Assembly: GCA_934193515.1 (NCBI GenBank)
Contig: CAKPVJ010000002.1
Location: forward strand, 62,001-126,000
DNA from: an uncultured Megasphaera sp.
GTDB taxonomy: Bacteria; Bacillota; Negativicutes; Veillonellales; Megasphaeraceae
DNA length: 64,000 nt
Direction of reading: 5' to 3'
The notes under the pieces are model-generated. The model worked only from the letters and a program-made list of their open reading frames with translations, searched no databases and was not told where the DNA came from. The translations under genes and the position numbers were made by a program. This document shows positions 44,937 to 53,677 of the stretch, one piece after another; within the stretch, counting starts at the first letter, position 1; the number at the start of each line of letters is the position of its first letter.

Positions 44937-45374
44937 TTAACTTCGTAATGAATAATACATTTCTCTGGCAAATACCTTGGCACCCCAAATATCGCCCTGC
45001 GTCGGCTTCGCCACTTGGTTGGCATCTTTCTGTGCCTGGCAAATAAAACCGCCAAGAAATGTATTGTTCTTGGGAAGTAATTCTCTATTGCGGTGCAGAC
45101 AATTTCGTGCCGCTTCCGTCGTCGGCACGGCATCCATGGCGCCAAACAAAGCGACATTCATGTCTTCAATCGACTGTAAAAACGCAGCGCCCTCGGCAGT
45201 AGGACTATCCGCTTCCATCCAAAAGCCAACAAAGATGATGTCATAGTCGCGTAAATTTTTCGGTACGTTATCCAGTGTTGCCATTTCTTTGTCCAACAAC
45301 AATTCGTCAAAAATGGCTTCTGCTACTCGCCGTGTTGCGTTTTTTTGCGTAGAATAAATAACCAATCCTTTCAT
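44937..45374 (-). CDS. Flavodoxin-like protein
   Basis: A 145-aa flavodoxin-fold protein. The phosphate-binding loop is STQKNATRRVAE (T/S-x-T-x-N-T-like), followed by DYDIIFVGFWMEADSP and NVALFGAMDAVP, typical of the short flavodoxin families of gut Firmicutes. It probably carries FMN and moves electrons; the partner is unknown. Members are also found with bilirubin reductase (BilS), but no such partner is here. Monocistronic with its own promoter and terminator. Confidence 0.85.
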   Translation of the reverse strand: MKGLVIYSTQKNATRRVAEAIFDELLLDKEMATLDNVPKNLRDYDIIFVGFWMEADSPTAEGAAFLQSIEDMNVALFGAMDAVPTTEAARNCLHRNRELLPKNNTFLGGFICQAQKDANQVAKPTQGDIWGAKVFAREMYYSLRS

Positions 45375-45408
45375 GTCTGCTCCTCCTTTACGATTCCTAT
45401 ATGTATAT

Positions 45409-45436
45409 ATTATATGAATATAGTTATCAAAGTCAA
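45409..45436 (-). promoter_or_regulatory. Promoter of the flavodoxin-like gene
   Basis: On the minus strand TTGACT (45431-45436), a 16-bp spacer and TATAAT (45409-45414), followed by AGGAGGAGC before the ATG. Confidence 0.75.
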
Positions 45437-45476
45437 TATTTTACAAAGAAAAAGCAGGCATCGTTTCTGATTTATT

Positions 45477-45962
45477 TTACGGCAGATGTATATCCGGCGC
45501 ATGATGCCTAATATAGTCTTCGACACGAGCCAAATCAGGATATTCTTTAATTTTTTCTGTATCGTAGGTAATCAAAATAGAGCCGCTTACATGATTGAGC
45601 TGCACCCGTCCTACATCGGCAAAGGCCCGCAAATATTTGGCAATATGTTCCTTATAATGTTCATTGCCTTCCAAATGTGCGCAGTACAGCCGTATACGCC
45701 CTGGCATATAAAAAGCAATTTCTACGCCGCGCATAAAGAAATCCGGCTGTGTATGGGGAAGACAGATATAATCAGCTGCCTGATCCATTTTCTTTTGGAT
45801 GCTGCCAATCATGGATTTTCGATGCTGCAGCGCGTGTAAAATCGATATACCAGTCATCACGGCACCGCAGATAATATGTCCTTTTTTAGAGCCAAACGCC
45901 AAGGACCCGACCGTTCCTGCCAACGAAATAACTAAAGGCAAGCCATATGAAATACGTGCCAT
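45477..45962 (-). CDS. HMA-like small membrane protein
   Basis: A 161-aa protein with N-terminal hydrophobic segments (about 5-40), then a ferredoxin-like alpha/beta domain (about 70-160) with FYMPGRIRLYC and GSILITYDTEKI. This resembles the HMA_2-type domains found with metal P-type ATPases, but the CxxC metal site is absent. The function is unknown. The ATG at 45962 has GGGAGG 7 nt upstream; an upstream GTG/ATG is less likely. It is divergent from the fumarate reductase operon. Confidence 0.65.
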   Translation of the reverse strand: MARISYGLPLVISLAGTVGSLAFGSKKGHIICGAVMTGISILHALQHRKSMIGSIQKKMDQAADYICLPHTQPDFFMRGVEIAFYMPGRIRLYCAHLEGNEHYKEHIAKYLRAFADVGRVQLNHVSGSILITYDTEKIKEYPDLARVEDYIRHHAPDIHLP

Positions 45963-46082
45963 TGCAATCCCTCCCAAATGATTGTAATATCATGATTCTT
46001 TAGATTTTTTTATCTTAGCAAATCCTGTGCTTTCTGTCAAAATCCCTGGAGATACCCCTATATTTTCCCTCAACGGGTATGT

Positions 46083-46088
46083 TATACT
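46083..46088 (+). promoter_or_regulatory. Probable extended -10 promoter of the fumarate reductase operon
   Basis: TATACT preceded by TGT (extended -10) 48 bp before the first gene. There is no good -35 box. Confidence 0.4.
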
Positions 46089-46135
46089 AATTGATATGCT
46101 CCCTCAAAACAAAAAAAGAAAGCGGGTGAAATACT

Positions 46136-46642
46136 ATGAGCATTACGCATTCACATAAACGCTGTTTCTATGTGATGGTGCTGACAGGATTGTTTCTGGC
46201 AGGTATGGGCGGCGTGCTCCATTCCCCTATCGATGTTCTGGGCGGTGCGACACCCAAACATCAAGCGGCAGCCGGTGAAAAGCTGACCGGTGAGTATGTC
46301 CTTCTGATTGCGCCGTCACTGCAGCCGACATCCACCGTGCAGCAGCAAATCTATGATTCGTTCGTTCATCACACAGCTGCTCTGCCGGATTGGCATGATA
46401 CATCCTTTCATATCTACGTTCCGTCCGATCATCCTGCCCTATGTACGTATGCCCGGCATTGGGCTGACAAACTCGCCGCGCAGCATATCGCAGTGCAAGT
46501 AGTGCCCATGAATGCCGTCATGCTTCGTTCCCGTCTGCGCATCAGCAAATATGAAACAGCCCTCGTACCGGCTTCTTTTTTGCAGGCCGACGATGAACTT
46601 CCTGCGCAGCAGCTCCGCCTGAAAAGTTATGAAATGAGGTAA
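46136..46642 (+). CDS. Exported protein of unknown function in the frd operon
   Basis: A 168-aa protein with an N-terminal membrane or signal segment (FYVMVLTGLFLAGMGGVL). After it come HSPIDVLGGATPKHQ and a soluble alpha/beta-looking region (YVLLIAPSLQPTS, FHIYVPSDHPA, AVQVVPMNAV). There is no cysteine motif or heme site. I do not recognise the family. It begins a four-gene plus-strand operon, 4 bp before the cytochrome b subunit gene, so it may be a membrane partner or assembly factor of the fumarate reductase. Confidence 0.7.
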   Translation: MSITHSHKRCFYVMVLTGLFLAGMGGVLHSPIDVLGGATPKHQAAAGEKLTGEYVLLIAPSLQPTSTVQQQIYDSFVHHTAALPDWHDTSFHIYVPSDHPALCTYARHWADKLAAQHIAVQVVPMNAVMLRSRLRISKYETALVPASFLQADDELPAQQLRLKSYEMR

Positions 46643-46646
46643 TACC

Positions 46647-47180
46647 ATGCGAAAACTGTTTACTATTTTGACAGCAGTGCTTGTAATGCTTTGTCTTTGG
46701 CATGCCGCTATGGGCAGTTTCATGCTGTTGGGCATCAGTACGCGTCCGGCTGCTTTCATGGGTTGTCTGGTCGGCATACTGACCGTTTTTCATATTCTGC
46801 TGGGCTGCCGCTATTGGCTGCGCACACTAAGGCACAAGCAATGTCTTTGGTACGGCCGTGCCAATTTTCTGTTTTGGCTGCGCCGTCTCAGCGGCATGGC
46901 GGTTCTGCTGTTGTTTTTCTTCCATTGGCAGGTATTTGGCAGCATGCAGGGCACGCATTATATATTATATGAATTTACTACTTTCAAGCTAGTTGTGCAG
47001 CTTCTTTTCGTCAGCACCCTGTTTCTGCACATAGGGCTCAACATCCGCCCGCTGCTGCTGGCATTGGGAATGCAGCACATCGCCGTGCATACTCGCGACA
47101 TATACAGCATTCTTCTCGTTTTCTATCTGTTTATCACAGGCAGTCTTCTTTATTACTATGCAGGATGGCAATACATATGA
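46647..47180 (+). CDS. Fumarate reductase/succinate dehydrogenase cytochrome b-type membrane subunit
   Basis: A 177-aa protein with five predicted membrane helices. Histidines fit two b-type hemes: LWHAAMGS (H19), VFHILLG (about H49), FFFHWQVFG (about H93) and LFLHIGLNIRP (about H127). The position before the flavoprotein and iron-sulfur genes supports a diheme B-type quinol:fumarate reductase anchor. It is shorter than B. subtilis SdhC (202 aa). The stop overlaps the flavoprotein start. Confidence 0.8.
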   Translation: MRKLFTILTAVLVMLCLWHAAMGSFMLLGISTRPAAFMGCLVGILTVFHILLGCRYWLRTLRHKQCLWYGRANFLFWLRRLSGMAVLLLFFFHWQVFGSMQGTHYILYEFTTFKLVVQLLFVSTLFLHIGLNIRPLLLALGMQHIAVHTRDIYSILLVFYLFITGSLLYYYAGWQYI

Positions 47181-48730
47181 ATAAAAAACTCATCATCATT
47201 GGTGCCGGATTGGCCGGTATGGCAGCTGCTTTGACGGCAGCTAAAAAAAATTACGTCGTATACCTCGTTTCGTCGCAGCCATCCGAACAATCCCAATCGG
47301 TCATGGCAGAAGGCGGCATCAACGGGGCCTTAAACACCAAAGGAGAAGCTGACAGCCCCCAAGAACATTATAATGATACCATGCATGCCGGCTGTGAACT
47401 GGCAGACCCCAATGCAGTCTGGCAAATGACCCAAGCTGCTCCGTCACTCATTACCCAGTTAGCCGCTATGGGAGTCCCGTTCAACCGCATCGGCAGTTCA
47501 TACGATATCGATTTGCGAAATTTTGGCGGGCAAAAGAAAAAACGAACGGCTTTCGTGCAAAGCGATACAGGAAAACAGCTGGTAACAGCGCTGATAGATG
47601 CCCTTCGCCGAGAAGAAGTACACGGCCTGGTACAGCGATTTTCTCATCATGATTTTGTCACGCTTTGTCATGACCACACGGTGTGCGGCGGCTGTCTCAT
47701 CCAAGATACATATACGGGCCGGCAAACCACACTGCTCGGCGATGCCGTCATCATCGCTACAGGAGGCATGCATGGGCTGTTTCAGCACACGACAGGCTCG
47801 CTTGCCAATACAGGCGCCGTGACAGCCGAACTCTTCCGTCTGGGACTTCCCCTGGCCAACGGTGAATTTATTCAATATCACCCGACAACCGTCATGAGCA
47901 ACGGCAAACGCATGCTGCTCAGTGAAGCGGCACGCGGCGAAGGCGGCCGGCTGTATACGCTGCGTCAAGGACAGCCGTACTATTTTATGGAAGAAAAATA
48001 TCCTGAATTGGGAAATCTCATGCCCCGTGATATTACATCCCGTGAAATAGAAGCCATGATAGAACAATACGGCACCGTGTACTTAGATATGCGTCACCTT
48101 TCTCCCGCTGTCTGGGAACACAAACTGCAGGGCTTACAAGACGACTGTCAGACGTATTTGGGTCTATCGGCTCGTACCTCTCCGATTCCGGTCGCGCCGG
48201 GCATTCATTATTTTATGGGCGGTCTGTACGTAGATGCGGCACACCGTACACCTTGGCAAAATCTCTATGCCGCCGGTGAATGTGCCGCGCAGTATCACGG
48301 AGCCAATCGCTTAGGCGGCAATTCCCTTTTAGGAGCCATCTATGGAGGAATAACAGCAGCTCAAACCGCTTGTACCGAAGGAACGGGTTCTGCCTGCAGC
48401 GCTTCCTGCCATGTCACGCCGGTGCCGCCGGCTCCCTCCCTGCACGAATGGCAGATGCTGCGCCACGTGTTGAGCCAAGCCCTAGGGCTGCGCCGCAGTT
48501 ACGCGTCTTTATGGCACGGGCTGAAACAAATACACGAGTTGCAAAGCCCTCCTGCCCTGCTGGGAAAGGCACTGCTCTACAGCGCCCTCGCCCGCAAAGA
48601 AAGCCGGGGCGCCCATTGGCGCAGCGATTACCCCGCCCGCAACGATGCGGCATATAAAAAAACAACCGTCGCATCTTACAACAGTTCTACCATTCAAATT
48701 CAATTTATGCCTATTCCTAAAAAGAAGTGA
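47177..48730 (+). CDS. frdA: Fumarate reductase flavoprotein subunit
   Basis: A 517-aa FAD subunit reducing fumarate (or oxidising succinate). GAGLAGMAAAL binds ADP of FAD. SVMAEGGINGALNTKGEADS, EFIQYHPTTV, LSEAARGEGGRL and QYHGANRLGGNSLLGA carry the catalytic residues, including the proton-shuttle Arg and substrate His/Arg. The His that normally links FAD covalently (HSVCAQGG in B. subtilis SdhA) is Gln (QSVMAEGG, Q40), so FAD is probably non-covalent. ATG at 47177 overlaps the cytochrome stop (ATGA); an ATG four codons earlier is possible. NadB is an alternative family, but the frdB and cytochrome neighbours argue against it. Confidence 0.9.
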   Translation: MNKKLIIIGAGLAGMAAALTAAKKNYVVYLVSSQPSEQSQSVMAEGGINGALNTKGEADSPQEHYNDTMHAGCELADPNAVWQMTQAAPSLITQLAAMGVPFNRIGSSYDIDLRNFGGQKKKRTAFVQSDTGKQLVTALIDALRREEVHGLVQRFSHHDFVTLCHDHTVCGGCLIQDTYTGRQTTLLGDAVIIATGGMHGLFQHTTGSLANTGAVTAELFRLGLPLANGEFIQYHPTTVMSNGKRMLLSEAARGEGGRLYTLRQGQPYYFMEEKYPELGNLMPRDITSREIEAMIEQYGTVYLDMRHLSPAVWEHKLQGLQDDCQTYLGLSARTSPIPVAPGIHYFMGGLYVDAAHRTPWQNLYAAGECAAQYHGANRLGGNSLLGAIYGGITAAQTACTEGTGSACSASCHVTPVPPAPSLHEWQMLRHVLSQALGLRRSYASLWHGLKQIHELQSPPALLGKALLYSALARKESRGAHWRSDYPARNDAAYKKTTVASYNSSTIQIQFMPIPKKK

Positions 48731-48735
48731 TACCG

Positions 48736-49437
48736 ATGTATACCTTACGCATTCAACGACAAGATACCCCTCATACAGCTCCATATTGGCAAGAATTTCT
48801 CTATAACGGCACAGGTGACGACTCCATTGCCACGGCCCTCCGTACGCTCAACGAACACACGCCCCTGCAAACGAAAGATGGCCGTGAAGTTTCCCCTATC
48901 GGCTGGCAGTGCAGCTGCATGGTACGCAAATGCGGTGCCTGCGCCATGGTCATCAACGGCCTGCCCCGTCTTGCCTGCGCCGCATTTTTCCGCGAATTTC
49001 GCAAATCTACCATTACGATTGCACCGCTGCGCAAATTTCCCGTCGTCCGCGACCTAATCGTCAATCGAACTATTCTGCATACTCTGATGAAACAGCTCAA
49101 CGTTTGGCGTACGACCGAAAGTCACCCGTCTCTTTGGACCCAAGAACTGCATCGCCAATCCTCGCGCTGTCTGCTATGCGGCTGCTGCTTGGAAATCTGC
49201 CCTAATTTTGACGGCCAGCCAAACTTTGCCGGGGCGTTAGCTCCAGTAAATGCCTTTCGCATTCTAGACGGCACATCTTGTGATCATCATATACAAAAAA
49301 ACATGAAAGAATACAGCCGCCTGTATTACGAATCATGCGGCCATTCCCTGTCCTGCCAGGACATCTGCCCCGCTCATATTCCCATTGAAGAATTGCTGGC
49401 TCACAGCAACGCCAAAGCCATTTGGCATAAACCATAA
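48736..49437 (+). CDS. frdB: Fumarate reductase iron-sulfur subunit
   Basis: A 233-aa iron-sulfur subunit passing electrons from the quinol site to FAD. The [2Fe-2S] ligands are in GWQCSCMVRKCGACAM plus a later RLACA Cys. The [4Fe-4S] motif is CLLCGCCLEICP, and the third cluster, probably [3Fe-4S], uses CGHSLSCQDICP. A GTG three codons up overlaps the frdA stop, but the ATG at 48736 is better spaced. Last gene of the operon. Confidence 0.9.
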   Translation: MYTLRIQRQDTPHTAPYWQEFLYNGTGDDSIATALRTLNEHTPLQTKDGREVSPIGWQCSCMVRKCGACAMVINGLPRLACAAFFREFRKSTITIAPLRKFPVVRDLIVNRTILHTLMKQLNVWRTTESHPSLWTQELHRQSSRCLLCGCCLEICPNFDGQPNFAGALAPVNAFRILDGTSCDHHIQKNMKEYSRLYYESCGHSLSCQDICPAHIPIEELLAHSNAKAIWHKP

Positions 49438-49655
49438 CAACAGAATACCTTGACCATACCTTCATCCCATGCAAACAACAGTGTATAAGACGTTTCTCCC
49501 CTACACCCCGCATTCCGGCTTTCTGCGTTGCTTGCCGTCTGAATGCTCCTCTATTTCTCGCTTCCCATGCAAAGGGGTTGTACATTAGCTGCTGACATGA
49601 TACCATGTAAGAGAGAAGTGTTTTCAAAAAAAGCATTGTTGAGGAGGGGTATATC

Positions 49656-50915
49656 ATGTTGCGATTTACGGCGTATGGGAGGCCCCATGCAGCCAGTATC
49701 CGGGCTCGTGAAATCTTGCGGTATATCGGGCCCGGCATTTTAATTACTGTTGGCTTTATTGACCCAGGAAATTGGGCATCCAACCTGGCTGCCGGAGCCG
49801 AATACGGCAGCGTATTACTATGGATGGTCACATTATCTACGATAATGTTGATTTTACTGCAGCATAATGCAGCCCATTTGGGAATTGTAACCGGCCTTTG
49901 CCTTTCAGAAGCAGCCACCCGGTATCTGCCCCACTGGCTGTCACGGCCTATTTTGGCTTCGGCTATGGCGGCATCTGTCGCTACGGCGCTGGCAGAAATA
50001 CTGGGCGGTGCCATTGCCCTGCAAATCCTGTTTGGTCTGCCGTTATGGCTGGGTTCGATAGGAACTGCTGTGCTTTGCGCAGTACTGCTGCGCACTAATT
50101 CCTATCATAAAACAGAAAAAATAATCATCGGCTTCGTATCGATTATCGGTTTTGCCTTTTTGTTTGAACTGAGCATCGTTCCTATCGACTGGGGCCAAGC
50201 CGCGGCAGGCTGGGTCGTGCCGTCGTTTCCCCACGGGTCGCTGGTCATCATTATGAGCGTGTTGGGTGCCGTCGTCATGCCGCACAATTTATTTCTGCAT
50301 TCTGAAATCATTCAGTCCCGGCAATGGCATTTGACAAATGAAAAGACGATCCAAAAACAGCTTAACTTCGAGTTTTTGGATACGATTTTCTCCATGGGCA
50401 TTGGCTGGGCCATCAACAGTGCCATGATACTGATAGCTGCTTCTGTCTTTTTTACACACCAACTGGAAATTACCGACCTGGCACAGGCAGCAGACTTGCT
50501 GCGGCCTCTATTGGGTCATGGAGCAGCCGTAGTATTTGCTGCGGCACTGCTCGTATCCGGCATTTCTTCTACAGCGACCTGCGGCATCGCCAGCGGCAGT
50601 ATTTTTTCCGGCATCTTTGGCGAAACCTATGACATTCATGATTATCATTCGTGGCACGGCGTACTTCTTACGTATTTCCTCGCCGTCCTTAGTATTTTCT
50701 TCATTGCCGACCCGTTTATGGGATTGGTCTATTCTCAAATGCTGCTCAGCATGCAGCTGCCGATTACCATTGCCCTCCTGATTTATCTCACGTCTTCCCG
50801 GACTGTTATGGGAAAATTCGCCAATACGCGGCGCATGAAATGTATTTTAATCAGCATCGGCATTCTTGTCACTGCGCTGAATATCGCGTTGCTGGGCGAT
50901 ATGCTTTTTGCATAA
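49656..50915 (+). CDS. mntH: Nramp family divalent metal transporter
   Basis: A 419-aa Nramp protein with about 11 helices. The two unwound-helix metal sites are canonical: GFIDPGNWASNLAAGAEYG in helix 1 and AVVMPHNLFLHS in helix 6, which predicts proton-coupled Mn2+/Fe2+ uptake rather than the Mg or Al subtypes. GAGGAGGGG precedes the ATG. A weak promoter (TTGTAC 49578-49583, TACCAT 49601-49606) lies upstream; no MntR or Fur box is recognisable. The 218-bp gap after frdB holds nothing else visible. Confidence 0.93.
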   Translation: MLRFTAYGRPHAASIRAREILRYIGPGILITVGFIDPGNWASNLAAGAEYGSVLLWMVTLSTIMLILLQHNAAHLGIVTGLCLSEAATRYLPHWLSRPILASAMAASVATALAEILGGAIALQILFGLPLWLGSIGTAVLCAVLLRTNSYHKTEKIIIGFVSIIGFAFLFELSIVPIDWGQAAAGWVVPSFPHGSLVIIMSVLGAVVMPHNLFLHSEIIQSRQWHLTNEKTIQKQLNFEFLDTIFSMGIGWAINSAMILIAASVFFTHQLEITDLAQAADLLRPLLGHGAAVVFAAALLVSGISSTATCGIASGSIFSGIFGETYDIHDYHSWHGVLLTYFLAVLSIFFIADPFMGLVYSQMLLSMQLPITIALLIYLTSSRTVMGKFANTRRMKCILISIGILVTALNIALLGDMLFA

Positions 50916-50922
50916 TCATAAA

Positions 50923-50971
50923 AAACAGAGCTGCCGCATGAAAGAGTTTGTCCTCAGGTACAGCCCTGTTT
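50923..50971 (+). terminator. Terminator of mntH
   Basis: AAACAG/CTGTTT plus GCTG/CAGC stem with one internal mismatch, followed by TCTCTTTT. Confidence 0.65.
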
Positions 50972-51045
50972 CTCTTTTGGTTTGATATTGGGATTGAGAA
51001 GTGAATCATGTTTGCTTTATATTGTAACCTAAACACAGCAGACAA

Positions 51046-51077
51046 AAAAAGACTTGCCTTTTGCGGCAAGTCTTTTT
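51046..51077 (-). terminator. Terminator of the Rrf2 gene
   Basis: Perfect 13-bp stem (51046-51058 with 51065-51077) with a 6-nt loop and a T-run on the minus strand, 6 bp after the stop. Confidence 0.9.
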
Positions 51078-51082
51078 GGGTA

Positions 51083-51505
51083 TCAGCAATTTTCCTGCAC
51101 CGTAGTGCCAAAAATCAAATCGTACAACGTAATCGTCGAAAAGTACGCAGCTAAATGATCTTGTACGTTTTTCAAGGACGTATGAATGCTGCAGTCTTTC
51201 ATCTTTTCACGATACGGGCAGGAATACTCTCCGTCAAGACAGCTGTTCATCATGTTTTCTCTATCCATGACATGAATTAAATCCATCAAGGTAATTTGAT
51301 GTAAATCACTGACTAACCGGCAGCCGCCCTGTGCGCCGCGAATAATTTCGATATAGCCGGCGCGTTCCAGTTTTTTGGATATTTTATACGCAAACTGGCG
51401 CGGAATCGATTGTTCATCGCTGATTTCCCGAATATTTTTTAACCGCAGGTTGAGCAATGAACGCAAAATACGAATAGCATAGTCTGTTTCTCTTGTAATA
51501 ATCAC
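51083..51505 (-). CDS. Rrf2 family transcriptional regulator (IscR/NsrR-like)
   Basis: A 140-aa winged-helix regulator: METDYAIRIL-type start (MIITRETDYAIRILRSL), the SIPRQFAYKISKKLERAGYI recognition helix and the IIRGAQGGCRL wing. Three cysteines, C89-x6-C96-x8-C105, match the Fe-S cluster loop of the family, so it probably senses iron-sulfur status, redox or NO. It is convergent with mntH and divergent from prfC; its targets are unknown. Confidence 0.92.
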   Translation of the reverse strand: MIITRETDYAIRILRSLLNLRLKNIREISDEQSIPRQFAYKISKKLERAGYIEIIRGAQGGCRLVSDLHQITLMDLIHVMDRENMMNSCLDGEYSCPYREKMKDCSIHTSLKNVQDHLAAYFSTITLYDLIFGTTVQENC

Positions 51506-51899
51506 GATAAATCCCCTTTAACTGTAATTATTGTTCCCTGTACTTCCCTAACATCCATCTAGTTTTGTTTAAATTTACAAAAAAAGTATTTTCGCCTTCT
51601 TTCTTCTCATGTTTTGCAGTAATATCATCTATTTACTATTATACACAATATTTGATTATTTTCCATCTTTTTTTATGAATATTGTAAACCTTTTTGAATT
51701 TTTAATCTTGACAACCTATTTTCCCCCGCAGATGTCCGCATATCCATATATTTTCTTATCAATGCCGCAAAAATCGCTTATACAACTGTCGTTAATGCCT
51801 CTTTCTCTTTCTTCTGCGCCGTTCCTCTTGCATGACGCTATAAAAACTTATATAATTAATACTTGTATGTACTAGGTTTGAATATAAATGAGGTGGAAT
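51506..51899. promoter_or_regulatory. AT-rich intergenic region with prfC promoter
   Basis: A 394-bp non-coding stretch between rrf2 and prfC. The clear element is TTGCAT (51828-51833), a 17-bp spacer and TATAAT (51851-51856) on the plus strand, 44 bp before the prfC ATG. The remainder is poly-T-rich and shows no gene or RNA that I recognise. Confidence 0.65.
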
Positions 51900-53513
51900 A
51901 TGTCTTTAGTTGATGAAGTAAATAATCGTCGCACCTTTGCCATCATTTCCCATCCGGATGCTGGTAAAACGACATTGACAGAAAAGTTATTATTATACGG
52001 CGGCGCCATTCATCTGGCTGGTTCCGTAAAAGCCAGAAAAACCGCTAAACACGCCGTTTCTGACTGGATGGAAATTGAAAAGCAGCGTGGTATTTCTGTA
52101 ACAAGTTCTGTTCTCCAGTTTGACTATGAAGGACATCATATCAACATCCTCGACACACCGGGCCATCAGGACTTCAGTGAAGATACGTACCGCACGCTGA
52201 TGGCAGCAGACAGTGCCGTCATGCTGATTGACGTAGCCAAAGGTGTCGAAGCGCAGACGAAAAAATTATTCAAAGTTTGTAAAGACAGGGGTATTCCTAT
52301 TTTCACGTTTGTCAACAAAATCGACCACTTCGGCCGTAATCCCTTTGATTTGATGGATGAAATCGAACACGTCCTGGGCATCCACGCCTACCCGATGAAC
52401 TGGCCTATTGGCATCAACGGCAACTATCAGGGCATTTATGACCGTACGGCAGCTTCTATCGAGCTGTTTGAAAAAGATACGTCGCACGGCCAGCGCAAAC
52501 TGGCTTCTACCAAAGGCTCTGCCGATGACCCGGCCTTTAAAGAACTCCTCGATGAAGACGTACACCAGTCCTTGATTGATGACATCGAGCTGCTGGACAT
52601 GGCAGGCGACGAATTTGACATGGAAAAAGTCAAACGCGGCGAATTGACGCCGATGTTCTTCGGTTCTGCCATGACCAATTTCGGCGTCAAACCGTTTTTG
52701 GAAGAATTTCTGCGCATGGCGCCTAAACCGCAGCCGCGCCGCAGCCTGGAAGGCATCATCGACCCGACATCGGAACAGTTTACATCCTTTGTCTTCAAAA
52801 TCCAGGCCAACATGAATCCCCAGCACCACGACCGCGTCGTCTTCATGCGCATCTGCTCCGGCAAGTTTGAAAAAGGCATGACCGTCACGCACCGGCAGTC
52901 CGGAAAAACGCTGCGCCTCATGCAGCCCCAGCAGTTTTTAGCTACGGAACGCACGATTGTCGAAGATGCCTACCCCGGCGATATCATTGGCGTATTTGAC
53001 AACGGTACCATGGGGGTCGGCGATACGCTGTTTTCCGGGAAAAAGAAAGTCACCTTCAAAGACTTCCCGACGTTCCCGCCGGAACTCTTTGCCCGTATCC
53101 GTGCCAAAGATTCCATGAAGAGAAAACAATTTCTCAAAGGCATGACCCAGCTCGCACAGGAAGGGGCTGTCCAGATTTACGAAAACCTCGGCTCCATGGA
53201 AAGCTACATCGTCGGTGCCGTTGGCCAGCTGCAGTTTGAAGTATTAGAATACCGTCTCAAACATGAATACGGCGTAGACCTGGAAATCAACAATCTCCCC
53301 TATACGGTCGCACGCTGGATTCAAAGCAACGGCCACGATTATAAAGAATTAAAAAATATCGACAGCGCAATGATTGTCAAAGACCACAAACAGCGCGTCG
53401 TCCTCTTGATTGCCAACGAATGGCAGACCAACTGGATTGTCGAACGCAACCCGGATTTCACGTTCTGCATGACACCGGACGAATTGGCAATCGACGATAC
53501 GGACGAAGATTAA
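51900..53513 (+). CDS. prfC: Peptide chain release factor 3
   Basis: A 537-aa GTPase that removes RF1/RF2 from the ribosome after termination. G1 SHPDAGKTTLTEKLL, the RGISVTSSVLQF switch, G3 DTPGHQDFSEDTYRTL and G4 NKIDHFGR are standard, with EF-G-like domains II and III after them. The ATG at 51900 has GAGG 6 nt upstream; an in-frame ATG four codons earlier lacks one. It is of interest beside the odd prfB in the same genome. Confidence 0.96.
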   Translation: MSLVDEVNNRRTFAIISHPDAGKTTLTEKLLLYGGAIHLAGSVKARKTAKHAVSDWMEIEKQRGISVTSSVLQFDYEGHHINILDTPGHQDFSEDTYRTLMAADSAVMLIDVAKGVEAQTKKLFKVCKDRGIPIFTFVNKIDHFGRNPFDLMDEIEHVLGIHAYPMNWPIGINGNYQGIYDRTAASIELFEKDTSHGQRKLASTKGSADDPAFKELLDEDVHQSLIDDIELLDMAGDEFDMEKVKRGELTPMFFGSAMTNFGVKPFLEEFLRMAPKPQPRRSLEGIIDPTSEQFTSFVFKIQANMNPQHHDRVVFMRICSGKFEKGMTVTHRQSGKTLRLMQPQQFLATERTIVEDAYPGDIIGVFDNGTMGVGDTLFSGKKKVTFKDFPTFPPELFARIRAKDSMKRKQFLKGMTQLAQEGAVQIYENLGSMESYIVGAVGQLQFEVLEYRLKHEYGVDLEINNLPYTVARWIQSNGHDYKELKNIDSAMIVKDHKQRVVLLIANEWQTNWIVERNPDFTFCMTPDELAIDDTDED

Positions 53514-53528
53514 TTATACTGCCTATAC

Positions 53529-53578
53529 AAAAAAAGATTGTTCTCCACGACATTTGTCCTGGGGAGCAATCTTTTTTT
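53529..53578 (+). terminator. Terminator of prfC
   Basis: AAAAAAAGATTG...CAATCTTTTTTT stem with G-U pairs in the TTCTCC/GGGGAG part, 16 bp after the prfC stop. Confidence 0.85.
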
Positions 53579-53620
53579 GTCTCTTTTTGTGTTTTCGTAT
53601 ATACAAAAGCTTTGGCATGC

Positions 53621-53655
53621 AAAAAAAAACTGCCGCATGGCATACATACGGCAGT
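53621..53655 (-). terminator. Terminator of thiC
   Basis: ACTGCCG/CGGCAGT stem (53629-53635 with 53649-53655) followed by nine Ts on the minus strand, 23 bp after the thiC stop. Confidence 0.88.
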
Positions 53656-53677
53656 CTGCATATAAGAATATACTAAA

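Noticed and set aside
47177..48730. L-aspartate oxidase (NadB) instead of fumarate reductase
   Set aside because: Non-covalent FAD would fit NadB, but the operon includes a heme-type membrane anchor and an iron-sulfur subunit.
49202..50095. 297-aa minus-strand open frame across frdB end and mntH
   Set aside because: It is antisense to two clear genes, has no recognisable motif, and is rich in residues typical of shadow frames.
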